DNA of 64,000 nucleotides from the NCBI RefSeq assembly GCF_002950945.1, contig NZ_CP012673.1:5331001-5395000 (forward strand). Direction: 5' to 3'. Origin of the DNA: Sorangium cellulosum (GTDB lineage: Bacteria > Myxococcota_A > Polyangia > Polyangiales > Polyangiaceae). The stretch's first letter is position 1; each line of letters begins with the position of its first letter. A model generated the notes under the pieces. The model was not told the origin of the DNA. It saw nothing but the letters and a program-made list of their open reading frames with translations, and ran no database searches. The translations under genes were made by a program, and so were the position numbers. Positions 43,412-52,200 of this stretch are shown piece by piece.

Positions 43412-44413
43412 ATGAGCGAACCTGAACGCGTCGCGGACCATACCATCGAGATCCGCGCGGCCCGTCCGGACGATGCGGAATGGAACGCCGTGGCGCGTCT
43501 GAACGCCGTCGTCCCGAGAGGCGAGCGGCACGACTACGAGCCTCGCTCGCCCGCCGCGCTGCGGGAGCTCGACGCGGTGCTCTCGCGCGACGGCCGCGTC
43601 CTCCGTCGCCATGTCGCCGAGATCGTCGAGACGGGCGCGATCGTGGCGTATGCACACGGCTTCCACATGCCCTGGGATCATCACCCGGCGCGATTCTGGT
43701 GCTCCGTGCGGTGCGACCCGGCCTATCGCCATCGCGGTATCGGCCGCCGGCTCTTCACCGCCCTCGGGCGCGACCTCGATCGCCTGGGCGCCACCGAGCT
43801 CCGCGCGATGGCCCCCGAAAATCAGCCGGACATCCTCGCCCTCGTGACGAGGCTCGGATTCCGCGAGCTCTTCCGGAGCTGGGACTTCGAGCTCGATCTC
43901 GCGCAGCCCGGCCCGGAGCCTCTCCCGGCCGCTTCCCCGCCCGGCATCGCCATCGTACCGCTCCCCGAGGAGCGGGCGCGGCGGCCCGTATGGCTCCCGG
44001 ACCTGCGCGCCCTCTACCTCGCCGTGAGCCGCGAGGTGCCGCTGCCGAACCACGCCGATCCGGAGCTACCGGCCGAGGCGTTCGCGGCCTACCTGGAGCG
44101 GTGGCCCACGTCGTTGCCCGAGGCGTGTTTCATCGCGAGGAAAGGGGACACGTACCTCGGCCTGTGCATCCTGCACCGGAACGCCGAGGACTCCGCGTGC
44201 CTCGATCACCTCTTCACGGGCGTGGCGGCCGAGGGCCGCGGGCGTGGCATCGCGACAGCGCTGAAGCTGGAGACGATCGCCTTCGCGCGGCGCCACGGCT
44301 ACGCGCGGATCTCGACCGCGGTGGAATCGAACAACCCGGGGATGCTGGCGCTGAACGAGCGGCTCGGGTTCGTGCGGCGTGGGGGGCTGGTCGTGTTCGT
44401 GAAGCGGCGCTAA
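43412..44413 (+). CDS. Tandem GNAT acetyltransferase
   Basis: 333 aa with two GNAT folds. The first carries the acetyl-CoA-binding motif PAYRHRGIGRRLFTAL (~105-120), and the second AEGRGRGIATALKLET (~270-285) followed by NPGMLALNERLGFVRR. Two-domain GNATs of this kind usually acetylate small molecules or antibiotics; the substrate is not deducible. ATG 43412 sits after a long gap-free upstream frame and is the first methionine before the IEIRAARPDDA strand. Divergent from the GAF-AAA+-Fis regulator. Confidence 0.9.
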   Translation: MSEPERVADHTIEIRAARPDDAEWNAVARLNAVVPRGERHDYEPRSPAALRELDAVLSRDGRVLRRHVAEIVETGAIVAYAHGFHMPWDHHPARFWCSVRCDPAYRHRGIGRRLFTALGRDLDRLGATELRAMAPENQPDILALVTRLGFRELFRSWDFELDLAQPGPEPLPAASPPGIAIVPLPEERARRPVWLPDLRALYLAVSREVPLPNHADPELPAEAFAAYLERWPTSLPEACFIARKGDTYLGLCILHRNAEDSACLDHLFTGVAAEGRGRGIATALKLETIAFARRHGYARISTAVESNNPGMLALNERLGFVRRGGLVVFVKRR

Positions 44414-44572
44414 CGCGCGAGCTCGTCCCGGAGGCGCACCGCGCGCCCTCGCCGGCGCGGCCTGGCGGGATCACAGCAAGGTTCTCGGAAGACGTCTCTG
44501 CCACGGGAGCGGTCCCTCGACGAAAACATTCCAGGTGGAGAGCGCTGTAGAGGCGAGCCCGTCCGGCCTCCT

Positions 44573-45340
44573 TCAGAACGAACGAGAGCCCACCTGGCTT
44601 GCTCCGAAAGGTGTACCGGTCAAGGTCGCTCCGCAGCTCGCCAGCTGGTGCAAGGCGAAGAGGAGGAAGCCGCAGGCCGCGACGCAGGCGAGGATCCTGC
44701 CCGCGGCGCTAAGGCATCCGCCTACCTCGCGTCGGCTCACCTCGACCCGGGGCTCCTGAGGCTTTTTTTTTAGCGTCGGTACCCGGCGCCACCGCGCCGG
44801 CGCCGCATCGCCCGCGAGCAGATCCATCGGCGGCGTGCTCCGCACGATCGTCATCGCCGCCGCCGCCCGGCTCTCCTGGTGGCTCCGCTTCCAGGCCCGG
44901 ATCGCCCCCTCGGGCAGCCCGAACACCTCGCCGGAGCCATAGGTCCTCGCGAGGCCGGCGAGGATGCGAAGGTGCCAGTCGACGGGGATCACGCTGGGGA
45001 GCACCTCGACCGCCTCCGGCGGGATCGGCGGGAACCAGGCCGCGAAATGCTGGATCGGCCGCCCGGTCCAGTCCTTCCGCGCCGGATCGAGGAACCGCGT
45101 CGCCACGTAGGGGAACGCGCGCGGCGCCGGGGCGCCCAGCTCGTCGATCTCGAGCAGGCCATACCGCAGCTCTTCCGCCGCGGCGTCCGCGTCGCCGACC
45201 ATCGCCTCGAGCGTCGTGAGCCAGGCGGGGAGCGACGGCACCTCGGGCACACAGATGAACTCGTAATCCCAGTGCTCGCCGCGCGTCCTCCAGAGGAGGC
45301 GGGAGGGCTCGACGTGAGGCACGGGCAGCGGCGCGGGCAT
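44573..45340 (-). CDS. Tail-anchored protein of the HerA-GTPase operon
   Basis: 255 aa, unrecognised. The first ~175 residues are a soluble domain (LLWRTRGEHWDYEFICVPEV, TLEAMVGDADAAAEELRYGLLE). A basic patch (Lys191-193) precedes a single C-terminal hydrophobic helix (~209-231, SAAGRILACVAACGFLLFAL), so it should be membrane-anchored with the domain in the cytosol. It starts only 7 bp after the GTPase stop. An A9 run in the coding strand (44763-44771) lies exactly between the soluble domain and the anchor. Slippage by either one base would end translation before the helix. Probably a membrane tether or effector for the GTPase. Confidence 0.65.
   Translation of the reverse strand: MPAPLPVPHVEPSRLLWRTRGEHWDYEFICVPEVPSLPAWLTTLEAMVGDADAAAEELRYGLLEIDELGAPAPRAFPYVATRFLDPARKDWTGRPIQHFAAWFPPIPPEAVEVLPSVIPVDWHLRILAGLARTYGSGEVFGLPEGAIRAWKRSHQESRAAAAMTIVRSTPPMDLLAGDAAPARWRRVPTLKKKPQEPRVEVSRREVGGCLSAAGRILACVAACGFLLFALHQLASCGATLTGTPFGASQVGSRSF
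44763..44771 (-). repeat. A9 homopolymer inside the tail-anchored gene
   Basis: Nine consecutive A residues on the coding strand (CTA AAA AAA AAG) encode Leu-Lys-Lys-Lys. In a genome this GC-rich such a run is exceptional. A -1 slip would give ASGAPGRGEPTRGRRMP then stop; a +1 slip gives SLRSPGSR then stop. Both products lack the membrane anchor. Confidence 0.75.
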
Positions 45341-45347
45341 GGCAGGC

Positions 45348-46538
45348 CTACTGGTTCTGGTGGTACGCCCGCAGCCCCTCCTCCTCGCGGAGGGCCGCGA
45401 CCATGGCGGTGAGCACCGCCTTGAACGTGTCGCCCTTGCGGATCGCGTCCTCCCGGGCCCGCTTGAGCCTGTCGAGGCGGGCGCTCACGAGATCCTTGAG
45501 CGAGATGTACCTCAGGATCTTGCTCACGATCTGGTACTTTTTCGGCAGGAAGTCGTCGATCGAGTCGACGAAGTGCACGAGGCCGCGCAGCCCTTCGAGC
45601 AGCGTCTCGCGCGCCGACTTGTCCCTCCGCGCCGCCTGCGCCTCGCGGACCGCGCCCTCGACCGTGCTCACCAGGATCGCGGGGGCGAGCGTGCGCACGC
45701 CGATCGAGGCCTTCGGGTCGATCCGCGGCGCCCGTGGCTCGCCCGCGTCGTGCGGCTCGCCCGCGTCGCGCACCTCGCCTGGGTCGCGCACCTCGCCCGC
45801 GTCGCGCGGCCCGCTCGCCTGGCCCGCCTCGCGCCGGTCGCGCGGGGCGGCGACGGACGAGAGGAGCATGAAGCGGTGTCCGAACGCCTGCTCGGCGCGG
45901 AGCACGGCGCAGAGCTTCGCGAGCTGCTCGTCGGCGTCCCGGCAGACCTCGCGCGCGAAGTCCTCGGCGCGGTACTCCGGCGGGAAGAGGTCGGCCTTGC
46001 TGAGGGCGAGGATCCACTCCCGGGGGAAGCTCACCTCCACGCCCGCGGCGGCGCTGGTCCGGCCGAGCCGCTCGCACTCGTCGGCGAAATGCTCGAAGAG
46101 CCACCGGATGTAGCCGGCGCCCTCCTCTTGGTACTTGGCGCCGTCCGCGATGAGGATGCCCACCTGGCTCAGGCCGAGCTTGAGCAGGCCCTCGCGCATC
46201 AGCTCCCGCTCCTCCGCGTCGGTGGGCTCGTCCTCCCACCAGCGGCCGGGGTAGTCGTACCAGTGGATGCGGACCGCCGGCTCCGGCAGGTCTCTCGGGA
46301 AGAAGTCGAACACGTACTCGTCGAAGCGCGTGCTGCCCTCGGGGAACTTGCCCTCCTCGAGGCGATAGAAGCGGCCGAGCAGCTGGTTGCCCTGCGCCTT
46401 GTTGACCGCCTGGATCTTGTACGCGTACTCGTCCTGAAACGAGGGCTGCGTCTGCGCGCGGTAGAAGGCGGCGAGCAGGACGGTCTTGCCGGCGCCGGAG
46501 GCGCCGAACAAGGCGACATGCAGATCGAGCGGCGGCAT
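45348..46538 (-). CDS. TRAFAC-like P-loop GTPase
   Basis: 396 aa with GTPase motifs: G1 GASGAGKT (12-19), G3 DYPG (95-98, in WYDYPGRWW) and G4-like SKAD (180-183). The C-terminal half is a charged helical domain. A linker (~245-285) is built of five-residue repeats (GEVRD/GEPHD/GEPRA). GTPases of this general kind occur in NTP-dependent conflict systems as switches. The gene follows the Cas4-HerA gene after 96 bp and precedes the tail-anchored gene by 7 bp. The start MPPLDLHVALFG places the P-loop near the N-terminus, as expected. Family assignment below TRAFAC is not certain. Confidence 0.75.
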   Translation of the reverse strand: MPPLDLHVALFGASGAGKTVLLAAFYRAQTQPSFQDEYAYKIQAVNKAQGNQLLGRFYRLEEGKFPEGSTRFDEYVFDFFPRDLPEPAVRIHWYDYPGRWWEDEPTDAEERELMREGLLKLGLSQVGILIADGAKYQEEGAGYIRWLFEHFADECERLGRTSAAAGVEVSFPREWILALSKADLFPPEYRAEDFAREVCRDADEQLAKLCAVLRAEQAFGHRFMLLSSVAAPRDRREAGQASGPRDAGEVRDPGEVRDAGEPHDAGEPRAPRIDPKASIGVRTLAPAILVSTVEGAVREAQAARRDKSARETLLEGLRGLVHFVDSIDDFLPKKYQIVSKILRYISLKDLVSARLDRLKRAREDAIRKGDTFKAVLTAMVAALREEEGLRAYHQNQ

Positions 46539-46594
46539 GGCCTGATGCGATACGGGAGCCCGCGCCGCGGCACAAGCGCGCCGCGGCGCGCCCC

Positions 46595-46678
46595 ACCCGG
46601 CGTCGCCGCGGAGCCCTGCCGCGGTGACGGCCCGCTACCCGGCGTCGCCGCGGAGCCCCGCCGCCGTGACGGCCCGCT
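46595..46678 (-). repeat. 42-bp tandem duplication at the 3' end of the Cas4-HerA gene
   Basis: The units 46637-46678 and 46595-46636 are 42 bp each and differ at only two positions. The upstream unit encodes the last residues (RAVTAAGLRGDAG). The stop codon TAG (46635-46637) forms across the junction, so the second unit lies in the untranslated spacer before the GTPase gene. Confidence 0.85.
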
Positions 46679-49136
46679 CCACGCGGTCGGGCGTCCAGGC
46701 TCCGGCGTGCCGCGTGAAGAGCGTGCGCCCCCGGAACGCGCGGCCGGCGAGCTCTGCGGACATGTCGGGCCAGCGCGCGACGAAGCTCCCCTTGGGGGCT
46801 CCCTTGCGCGCCGCGACCCAGGAGGGGGCGCCGCCCTCGATCGTGAACCAGTCGATCACGCGGTCCACGTCCTGGGCCGCCTCGAGCCGCCCGATCAGCT
46901 TGGTGCTCGTGTTGCCGAAGACGTTGTAGTCGACCGAGCGCGGGCTCTGCGTGCAGAGCAGGCAGCCCACGCCGTACTTCCTGCCCTGGGTGAAGAGGCG
47001 GATGAGCGGCTGCTTCGCGGGCGGCTTGCTGCCGCCGGCCGGGATCCAGTCGCGCGCCTCGTCGATGTAGAAGAGCAGGTTCACGCCGCCGGAGCTCGCG
47101 TCGACGGTGGTGATCATCCACCGGTAGAGCTCCGTCGCGAGGGCGGCGAGGAAGAAGTGCTTCTCGTCGTCGTTGCTGAGCGCGTTCAGGTAAACGACGT
47201 TGAGCGGGACGCGCCCGGGCTTCGAGGGCCGGAGCAGCTCGGTGAAGTCGAGGCGTGTGCCGCCCGTGAAGAGCCGCGCGGAGGGGCCTTGAACGAAGGT
47301 GTTGAGCCGGCGCGCGAGCCGCTCGCGCTCGCTCTTGCGGATCAGGCTGTCCACCTCGTCGATGCCCAGGTCCTCGGGGGCGGTGACGGCGGCCACGATG
47401 TCCCTCAGCCGGATCGGCACCGCGCGCGGCAGTTGCCGCAGCACCTGGTAGAGGAACGTGCGCTGCGACTCCTCCTCGCCGCCGCACGCGCACAGGCTCA
47501 CGAGGTTGGCGGCCACGGCCACGAGCAGGCCCTCCTCCTCCTCGGCGCGGAGCGCGGGGTTCGCGATGTGCGAGAGCTCGCTCGCGCTCGGGAGCCGCAG
47601 CGGATCGAGGCAGAGCCGGAGGCCGTGCGAGGAGCCCGGCGTGAGGATGCGCGGCTCGATCCGCTCCTTGAGCTCCTCCCACGGGCGGCGCAGCTCGGGC
47701 GGCATCTCGTCGCGCGGGCGCTCCTCGATCATCTGGACGAGATCACCCTGGGGATCGATCGCCAGCACGGGGATGCCGGCGCGCAGCGCCTCCTCCGCGA
47801 TGATCTTGGCCATCCAGGTCTTGCCGCTCCCGGCGGCGCCGACGACCGAGACGTGCGTCCGCAGCACCGCGGGGTCCATGCAGACGGGCGCGCCGTGGTC
47901 GTCGAAGCCGAGGAGCATGCCGGAGGCCGCTGTGGTATTCGTCTGCGGCGGGATTTTTCCCGTGCCGGCGGTCGCGGAGGTCGAGCGCTCACCGCCCGGC
48001 GGCGCCTTTCCCCTGCGGCTCGGCGTCTCTGCCGGCTTCGGGGGCTCGCCGCCTGGCTTCACGACCGCCAGCGCCTCGTCGAGCTCTGGATCGTCCTCCA
48101 CCATCGGCTCGTCCGCCGTCAGCTCGCCGGCCATCGGCCCGTCCGCCGCCGGCGCGCTGCCTGCGACGCGCTCGCGCTCCTCCGTCGTGTCGGGCACGCC
48201 GCCGCCGCGGGTGGCCTCGAGCGCCGTCCAGCGCCGGTCCCACGCGCCCCTGTCCTTGTGGCCGAGCTCGGCGACGCAGGCCCCGGAGCGCTCGTGTTTG
48301 CAGCCGTCGCAGTACGCGCGGTCGCCCGGCGGCGGCAGCCCCCCGGCGCCCCGCGCGTGGTCGGACCAGGCCACCATGCTGGCGATGAGCTCGTGGATCT
48401 TGCCGCGTTTCGCCTCGACCTCCTCCCAGCGCGCCTCCCGGACGCTGCGCGCGGGGTGCAGGTAGAACACCGCCACGTCCGGCCGGGTGCCGTGCTGGTG
48501 GTGGTGCATCAGCGCGTACGTGAAGACCTGGAACAGATCGCTGTTCGGGGAGGTCGGGGGCGTGAGCTTGTAGTCCACGATGCGGTGCTTCCCGAGCCGC
48601 GGATCGAAGTACACGTAATCGATCGCCCCGGTCACGTGGACGTGGACGTCGTCCCCCACGTGGAACGTCACGTCGACCCGCTTGCGCGAGTCCCCGAAGA
48701 GCTGGCTCCGGAGCTCCGCCGCGGGCAGGCCGTCCGCCCGCGCGTGCACCGCGAGCCGCGCGAGCTCCTCCATGTAGACCTGGACCGCGGCGATGAAGCC
48801 GAGCCGCAGCGGCACCGGGCGCGCCGCGAGCGCGTCGAGGTCCAGGCAGGAGGCGTTGAACCAGCGCATCAGCGCCTGCTGGAGGCCGGCGGGGTCGCGG
48901 GCGACCTCCAGCGCGGACAGCACCTCGTCCGAGCTCCGCGCGGCGGCGTTGAAGCGCTCCACCGCGGTGTGGAACAGCGCGCCGCAGCCGGGCGCCGCGC
49001 CGCCCTTGCGCCAGATGCGGCTCACGACCGTCTGCCCGTCCTGCCGCGCGGCCGTGGCGCGGGTGTCGAACCAGTGGAGCCTCGGGCAGGTCGCCGCGAC
49101 GCGGAGCTGGGTCACGTTGACGTGGACGAGCCTCAC
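46635..49136 (-). CDS. Cas4-like nuclease fused to HerA/FtsK-type ATPase
   Basis: 833 aa. Residues 1-290 are a PD-(D/E)XK nuclease of the Cas4/RecB-C type: His56 in ALFHTAVERF, Asp173 (GAIDYVYFD), Asp188-x-Lys190 (IVDYKL) and a downstream Gln/Tyr helix (FQVFTYAL). Cys17, Cys276, Cys279 and Cys287 have the spacing of a Cas4/AddB iron-sulphur cluster. After a disordered Pro/Glu linker (~300-405) comes a HerA/FtsK ATPase with Walker A at 433-440 (GAAGSGKT), IDPQGDLVQMI and Walker-B-like LLFYIDEARDW, then RLFTQGRKYGVGCLLCTQSP. HerA-type motors pump or unwind DNA with a nuclease partner, so this single chain could be a DNA-end processor. It is coupled by a 4-bp overlap to the AAA gene upstream. 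Confidence 0.85.
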   Translation of the reverse strand: MRLVHVNVTQLRVAATCPRLHWFDTRATAARQDGQTVVSRIWRKGGAAPGCGALFHTAVERFNAAARSSDEVLSALEVARDPAGLQQALMRWFNASCLDLDALAARPVPLRLGFIAAVQVYMEELARLAVHARADGLPAAELRSQLFGDSRKRVDVTFHVGDDVHVHVTGAIDYVYFDPRLGKHRIVDYKLTPPTSPNSDLFQVFTYALMHHHQHGTRPDVAVFYLHPARSVREARWEEVEAKRGKIHELIASMVAWSDHARGAGGLPPPGDRAYCDGCKHERSGACVAELGHKDRGAWDRRWTALEATRGGGVPDTTEERERVAGSAPAADGPMAGELTADEPMVEDDPELDEALAVVKPGGEPPKPAETPSRRGKAPPGGERSTSATAGTGKIPPQTNTTAASGMLLGFDDHGAPVCMDPAVLRTHVSVVGAAGSGKTWMAKIIAEEALRAGIPVLAIDPQGDLVQMIEERPRDEMPPELRRPWEELKERIEPRILTPGSSHGLRLCLDPLRLPSASELSHIANPALRAEEEEGLLVAVAANLVSLCACGGEEESQRTFLYQVLRQLPRAVPIRLRDIVAAVTAPEDLGIDEVDSLIRKSERERLARRLNTFVQGPSARLFTGGTRLDFTELLRPSKPGRVPLNVVYLNALSNDDEKHFFLAALATELYRWMITTVDASSGGVNLLFYIDEARDWIPAGGSKPPAKQPLIRLFTQGRKYGVGCLLCTQSPRSVDYNVFGNTSTKLIGRLEAAQDVDRVIDWFTIEGGAPSWVAARKGAPKGSFVARWPDMSAELAGRAFRGRTLFTRHAGAWTPDRVERAVTAAGLRGDAG

Positions 49137-51331
49137 TTCCTGCTCCGGAGCTGGACGAAGAGGTCGTCGTCCGTCGCCGTGGCGTGGACGAGGCCCTCGT
49201 CATGGAGCGCCTGCGCCGCCTTCTTGAGGTGCGCCCAGACCTCCGGGAAGCGCTTCGCCGGCAGCTTCTTGCGGTCCGCGAAGATCTGGGCGAGCTCCTT
49301 CGCCATCAGGCCGAGGCGCCACGACAGCTCGGCCATGATGTGCTCCCGCGTCTGCTGGGCGTCCCACGGCGGGGGCGGCATCGAGCCCGTGTCGTTCTTC
49401 ACGACCTCCTCGGTGAGCAGCTCGCGCAGCAGCGGGTGCGCGAGCAGCAGGCTCTGGCGGTGGAACGACGCCATCACCTCGTCCTCGGTCACCTTGCGGT
49501 ACCGCCCGCGCGGGTGCTCGATCTCGAGATCCTGGCTCCTCGCGGCGCCGAGCAGCCCCACCAGCGAGTCGAGCTCCGCGTGCCCGGCGAAGTCGAGGTG
49601 GAGGTGGAGGAACCGCTGGCGGCCCAGCTTGCAGAGCGCGTCGTAGGCGGCCTTGCCGGCGCCGCCGAGCCGCAGCGGCCGGCGCTCCTCGTCGGTGACG
49701 AGGATGCGTTTGTCCGTGTGCTTCGTGTCCTCGGCCATGCGCTGGAGCGGCAGCCGCGCCCCGTGCCCGCTCGGCGCGCAGAGGAACGTCACGCCCGTGG
49801 TCACGGTCACGCCGTCCGCGCGCTTCTCCTTGGCCAGGAGGTGGTACGCCGGCGCCTTGCCCCGCCGCTTCGCGGTGAGGTGCTCGATGCTCACGAGCGT
49901 CGCGTTGGCCTTGCCGGCGCACCTCGCTAGCAGGTGGTGCGTCAGGCTCGCGAGGTTGTCCTCGTCGGGCGGCAGCGACGCCTGCTGCAGCCGGCGGCGG
50001 TTGGTGCCCTCGACGAGCTTCTTCTTCACCTCGGCGTCGATGACGTCCTCCAGCTTGACCTCCGGAGGCTTCGTTCTGCCGTCGTCGGGGCCGGGCCATT
50101 CCTTGAGCCAGCGCTTGCCGCCGACGGCCGCGAGCCGGTCCTGCTGCGCCTCCCAGCGGTCGCGCGCCCAGAGGATCGCGTCGCGCGGCCGGAGCTCCTC
50201 CACGCCGTCGAGGCGCTGATCGAGCCACTCTTTGCCGAGCGGGAACAGCCGATCGCGCTTGCGCGCGGCGATGACCTCCTCGATCTCCTTCTCCTCGAAG
50301 CCGGAGAGCGCGGCGTCGAGCCGCCCCTCGAGGATGGCGCGGGCCTCCTCCGGCGAGATCATGTGCAGCTCGAGGATCCGCTCCGCGATCCGGTCCCACG
50401 CGGCCGCCGGGATCACCTCGCCTGTGCGCAGGGAGAGCATGGACTGCTTCACGCCGGAGACGATCACGACGAGGTGCTTGGCCCGGTCGAGCAGCGCGTG
50501 CGCGTACGACATGAGGGCGCGCACGGCGTCCGGATCGAGGTTGTCGACCTGGTCGAGGCAGAGCACGAGCGGCAGCTCGGCGAGCGCGCACAGGTGCGCG
50601 AGCACGTGGAGGACGCGCTCCACCGCGGCGTCGTCCGCGAGGGCGAGGCCGTCCTCGCCGGCCGCCTGGTCGAGCAGGCGCGCCTCGTCGGGCCCGAGCG
50701 TCTCGCCGGAGAGCCAGAGCACCGCCGCCTGGGCGCGCTTCTCGGCGCCGGCGTCGCCGAGGCTCCCGTGCGACGTCCCGGTGAGGAACGCGTTGAGCAC
50801 GGGGATGACGGCGTTCTGCGGGTCGATCTTGGCGCCGAGCCGGGTGAGCGCCTCCTTGCGCGCCTCGATCTCCTTGGGCCCCATCATCATCTTGCGGCCC
50901 TTGAAGGTGCCGGTCCTGATGAGGGCGCGGTTCAAGATGGTGTAGAGGCGCGACTGCGTGTAGTCGCTCCCGCGGTGCCCCGCGAGGTTGTTGACGGTCG
51001 CGCTCAGCACGTACCGGAGCATCCGCTCCGGTGAGGCGAGGATGTTGTGCAGGTAGACGACCGTGGCCTTGTCCTCGCCGGCCCACTGGAACAGCCGCGC
51101 GAGCAGGTGGCTCTTGCCGACGCCGGGCGCGCCGATGAGCAGCGCGCCGATGCTGGTCGGCTCCTTCGCGGCGTCCTGCACGACGCGCGCGAGCCTGGTG
51201 AAGGCGTTCTTGTGGATCGACTCGACCGTGGCCTCGCCGCTCCCGACGTCGGTGATGCGGTGGCTGCGGAACGGGTTGGTGCCCCGGACCGCCGCGAGGA
51301 AGCGCTCGAACGTGGGCTCCTCCAGGCTCAT
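49133..51331 (-). CDS. ORC/Cdc6-like AAA ATPase
   Basis: 732 aa. The N-terminus (NPFRSHRITDVGSGEATVESIH) leads to Walker A at 67-75 (GAPGVGKSH). Walker B near residue 260 is VLCLDQVDNL, and sensor-1-like VVIVSGVKQSM follows. This resembles ORC/Cdc6/STAND-type AAA ATPases that recruit helicases. The C-terminal half has winged-helix-like segments (AELSWRLGLMAKELAQIFADRKKLPAK). Its stop overlaps the Cas4-HerA ATG (4 bp) and its ATG overlaps the preceding stop (4 bp), so the three proteins are likely made in fixed ratio. Probably loads or activates the HerA motor on target DNA; BREX-type ATPases are an alternative comparison. Confidence 0.75.
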   Translation of the reverse strand: MSLEEPTFERFLAAVRGTNPFRSHRITDVGSGEATVESIHKNAFTRLARVVQDAAKEPTSIGALLIGAPGVGKSHLLARLFQWAGEDKATVVYLHNILASPERMLRYVLSATVNNLAGHRGSDYTQSRLYTILNRALIRTGTFKGRKMMMGPKEIEARKEALTRLGAKIDPQNAVIPVLNAFLTGTSHGSLGDAGAEKRAQAAVLWLSGETLGPDEARLLDQAAGEDGLALADDAAVERVLHVLAHLCALAELPLVLCLDQVDNLDPDAVRALMSYAHALLDRAKHLVVIVSGVKQSMLSLRTGEVIPAAAWDRIAERILELHMISPEEARAILEGRLDAALSGFEEKEIEEVIAARKRDRLFPLGKEWLDQRLDGVEELRPRDAILWARDRWEAQQDRLAAVGGKRWLKEWPGPDDGRTKPPEVKLEDVIDAEVKKKLVEGTNRRRLQQASLPPDEDNLASLTHHLLARCAGKANATLVSIEHLTAKRRGKAPAYHLLAKEKRADGVTVTTGVTFLCAPSGHGARLPLQRMAEDTKHTDKRILVTDEERRPLRLGGAGKAAYDALCKLGRQRFLHLHLDFAGHAELDSLVGLLGAARSQDLEIEHPRGRYRKVTEDEVMASFHRQSLLLAHPLLRELLTEEVVKNDTGSMPPPPWDAQQTREHIMAELSWRLGLMAKELAQIFADRKKLPAKRFPEVWAHLKKAAQALHDEGLVHATATDDDLFVQLRSRK

Positions 51332-52200
51332 GTGTCGTGCCTCCGGGCGACGTAGACGAGCAGGTTGCCGGCCTCCATGATGCCGGCCTCGCGCTCGGCG
51401 TCGGCCATCTGGTGGTGGCGGCCGTCGGAGGGATCGAGCGAGTAGCGGCGCTGCCGGCGGAGGGCGGTGAGCTCGGCGTCGAAGGTGGCGCGCGGGACGT
51501 CGGGGAGGGCCTCGCGCAGGGCGTGGAGGGTGACGTAGTTGAGGCCGCCGGAGGCCTGGTCGAGGGCGGTGAAGGCGGCGTCGAAGCGGGCGGGGAAAGG
51601 GGAGGCGGCGGGGGAGGGGGAGGCGGCGGGGGGCGTGGGGTGGGCGCCGTCGCTGGCGGCCTTGCCGGCACCATCGGGCACCGTGGGGCGGGCAGCGCCG
51701 TCGGACGCGGTCGCGGCGGGGAGCTCCGGCGCAGCGGCGGCCGGGAGGACGGCGTCCGCGAGGAAGAAGAACAAGGGCTTTTTTCCCGTCAACACGCCGA
51801 TCGTCCGGGGAAGCCGGCGCTCGGCGATGCGCTGCTCGAGCGCCGCTTTGAAAGCGCGGCTCAGGGCAGGTACGAGGCCCTTGGGAAGCTGCGCCAGATC
51901 AACCGCGGGAGCGTCGGGCTTGCGCGCTGACTGGAGCTGCACATCCAGGAGCCGATCGGACCGCGCGACCGCCTCCAGGTCCTCCGAGAGCAGCACGAGC
52001 GTGGTGCCGGGCGCCGGTTTGTTCTTGCCCCCCGCGGCGCGGGAAAGCAGCACGCGCGCCTTCGCCTCCTTGGTATTCAGCGCCTTGATCGTCTCCGCGG
52101 GCTTGTTACCGTTCAGCTCCGCGAGCCGCTCGAGCGTCGGCGGGTAGGACGCGCCGCCGAGCTGCTTCTGCGACTCGAGGACGCCGAGGAGCTTCGGCAC
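51328..52200 (-). CDS. Winged-helix protein with histone-like N-terminal tail
   Basis: 290 aa from GTG 52200. The C-terminal ~90 residues (FDAAFTALDQASGGLNYVTLHALREAL...FDAELTALRRQRRYSL) read as a winged-helix DNA-binding domain. The middle is a helical domain and a long Pro/Ala linker. Upstream of 52200 the same frame stays open to the stop at 52411-52413 and encodes a Lys/Ala/Pro-rich tail (KKAAAPRKAAAPK, AAASKKEAPP) like histone H1-type tails. That stretch has no ATG, GTG or TTG in frame. Either the true start is non-canonical near 52389 (a GGGAGG lies there), or a frameshift separates it from GTG codons in the next frame. First gene of the operon; likely the DNA-recognition subunit. Confidence 0.7.
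   Translation of the reverse strand: MPKLLGVLESQKQLGGASYPPTLERLAELNGNKPAETIKALNTKEAKARVLLSRAAGGKNKPAPGTTLVLLSEDLEAVARSDRLLDVQLQSARKPDAPAVDLAQLPKGLVPALSRAFKAALEQRIAERRLPRTIGVLTGKKPLFFFLADAVLPAAAAPELPAATASDGAARPTVPDGAGKAASDGAHPTPPAASPSPAASPFPARFDAAFTALDQASGGLNYVTLHALREALPDVPRATFDAELTALRRQRRYSLDPSDGRHHQMADAEREAGIMEAGNLLVYVARRHDT

Noticed and set aside
44761..44775. T-run as an intrinsic terminator
   Set aside because: On the coding (minus) strand it is an A-run inside a gene, and no G/C stem precedes it in the right orientation.
46635..49136. CRISPR adaptation Cas4
   Set aside because: The nuclease is Cas4-like, but it is fused to HerA and there is no cas1/cas2 or array in the window.
45339..49646. 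A 1435-codon plus-strand open frame
   Set aside because: It is a shadow of the GTPase and Cas4-HerA genes on the minus strand, with no domains and an improbable composition.
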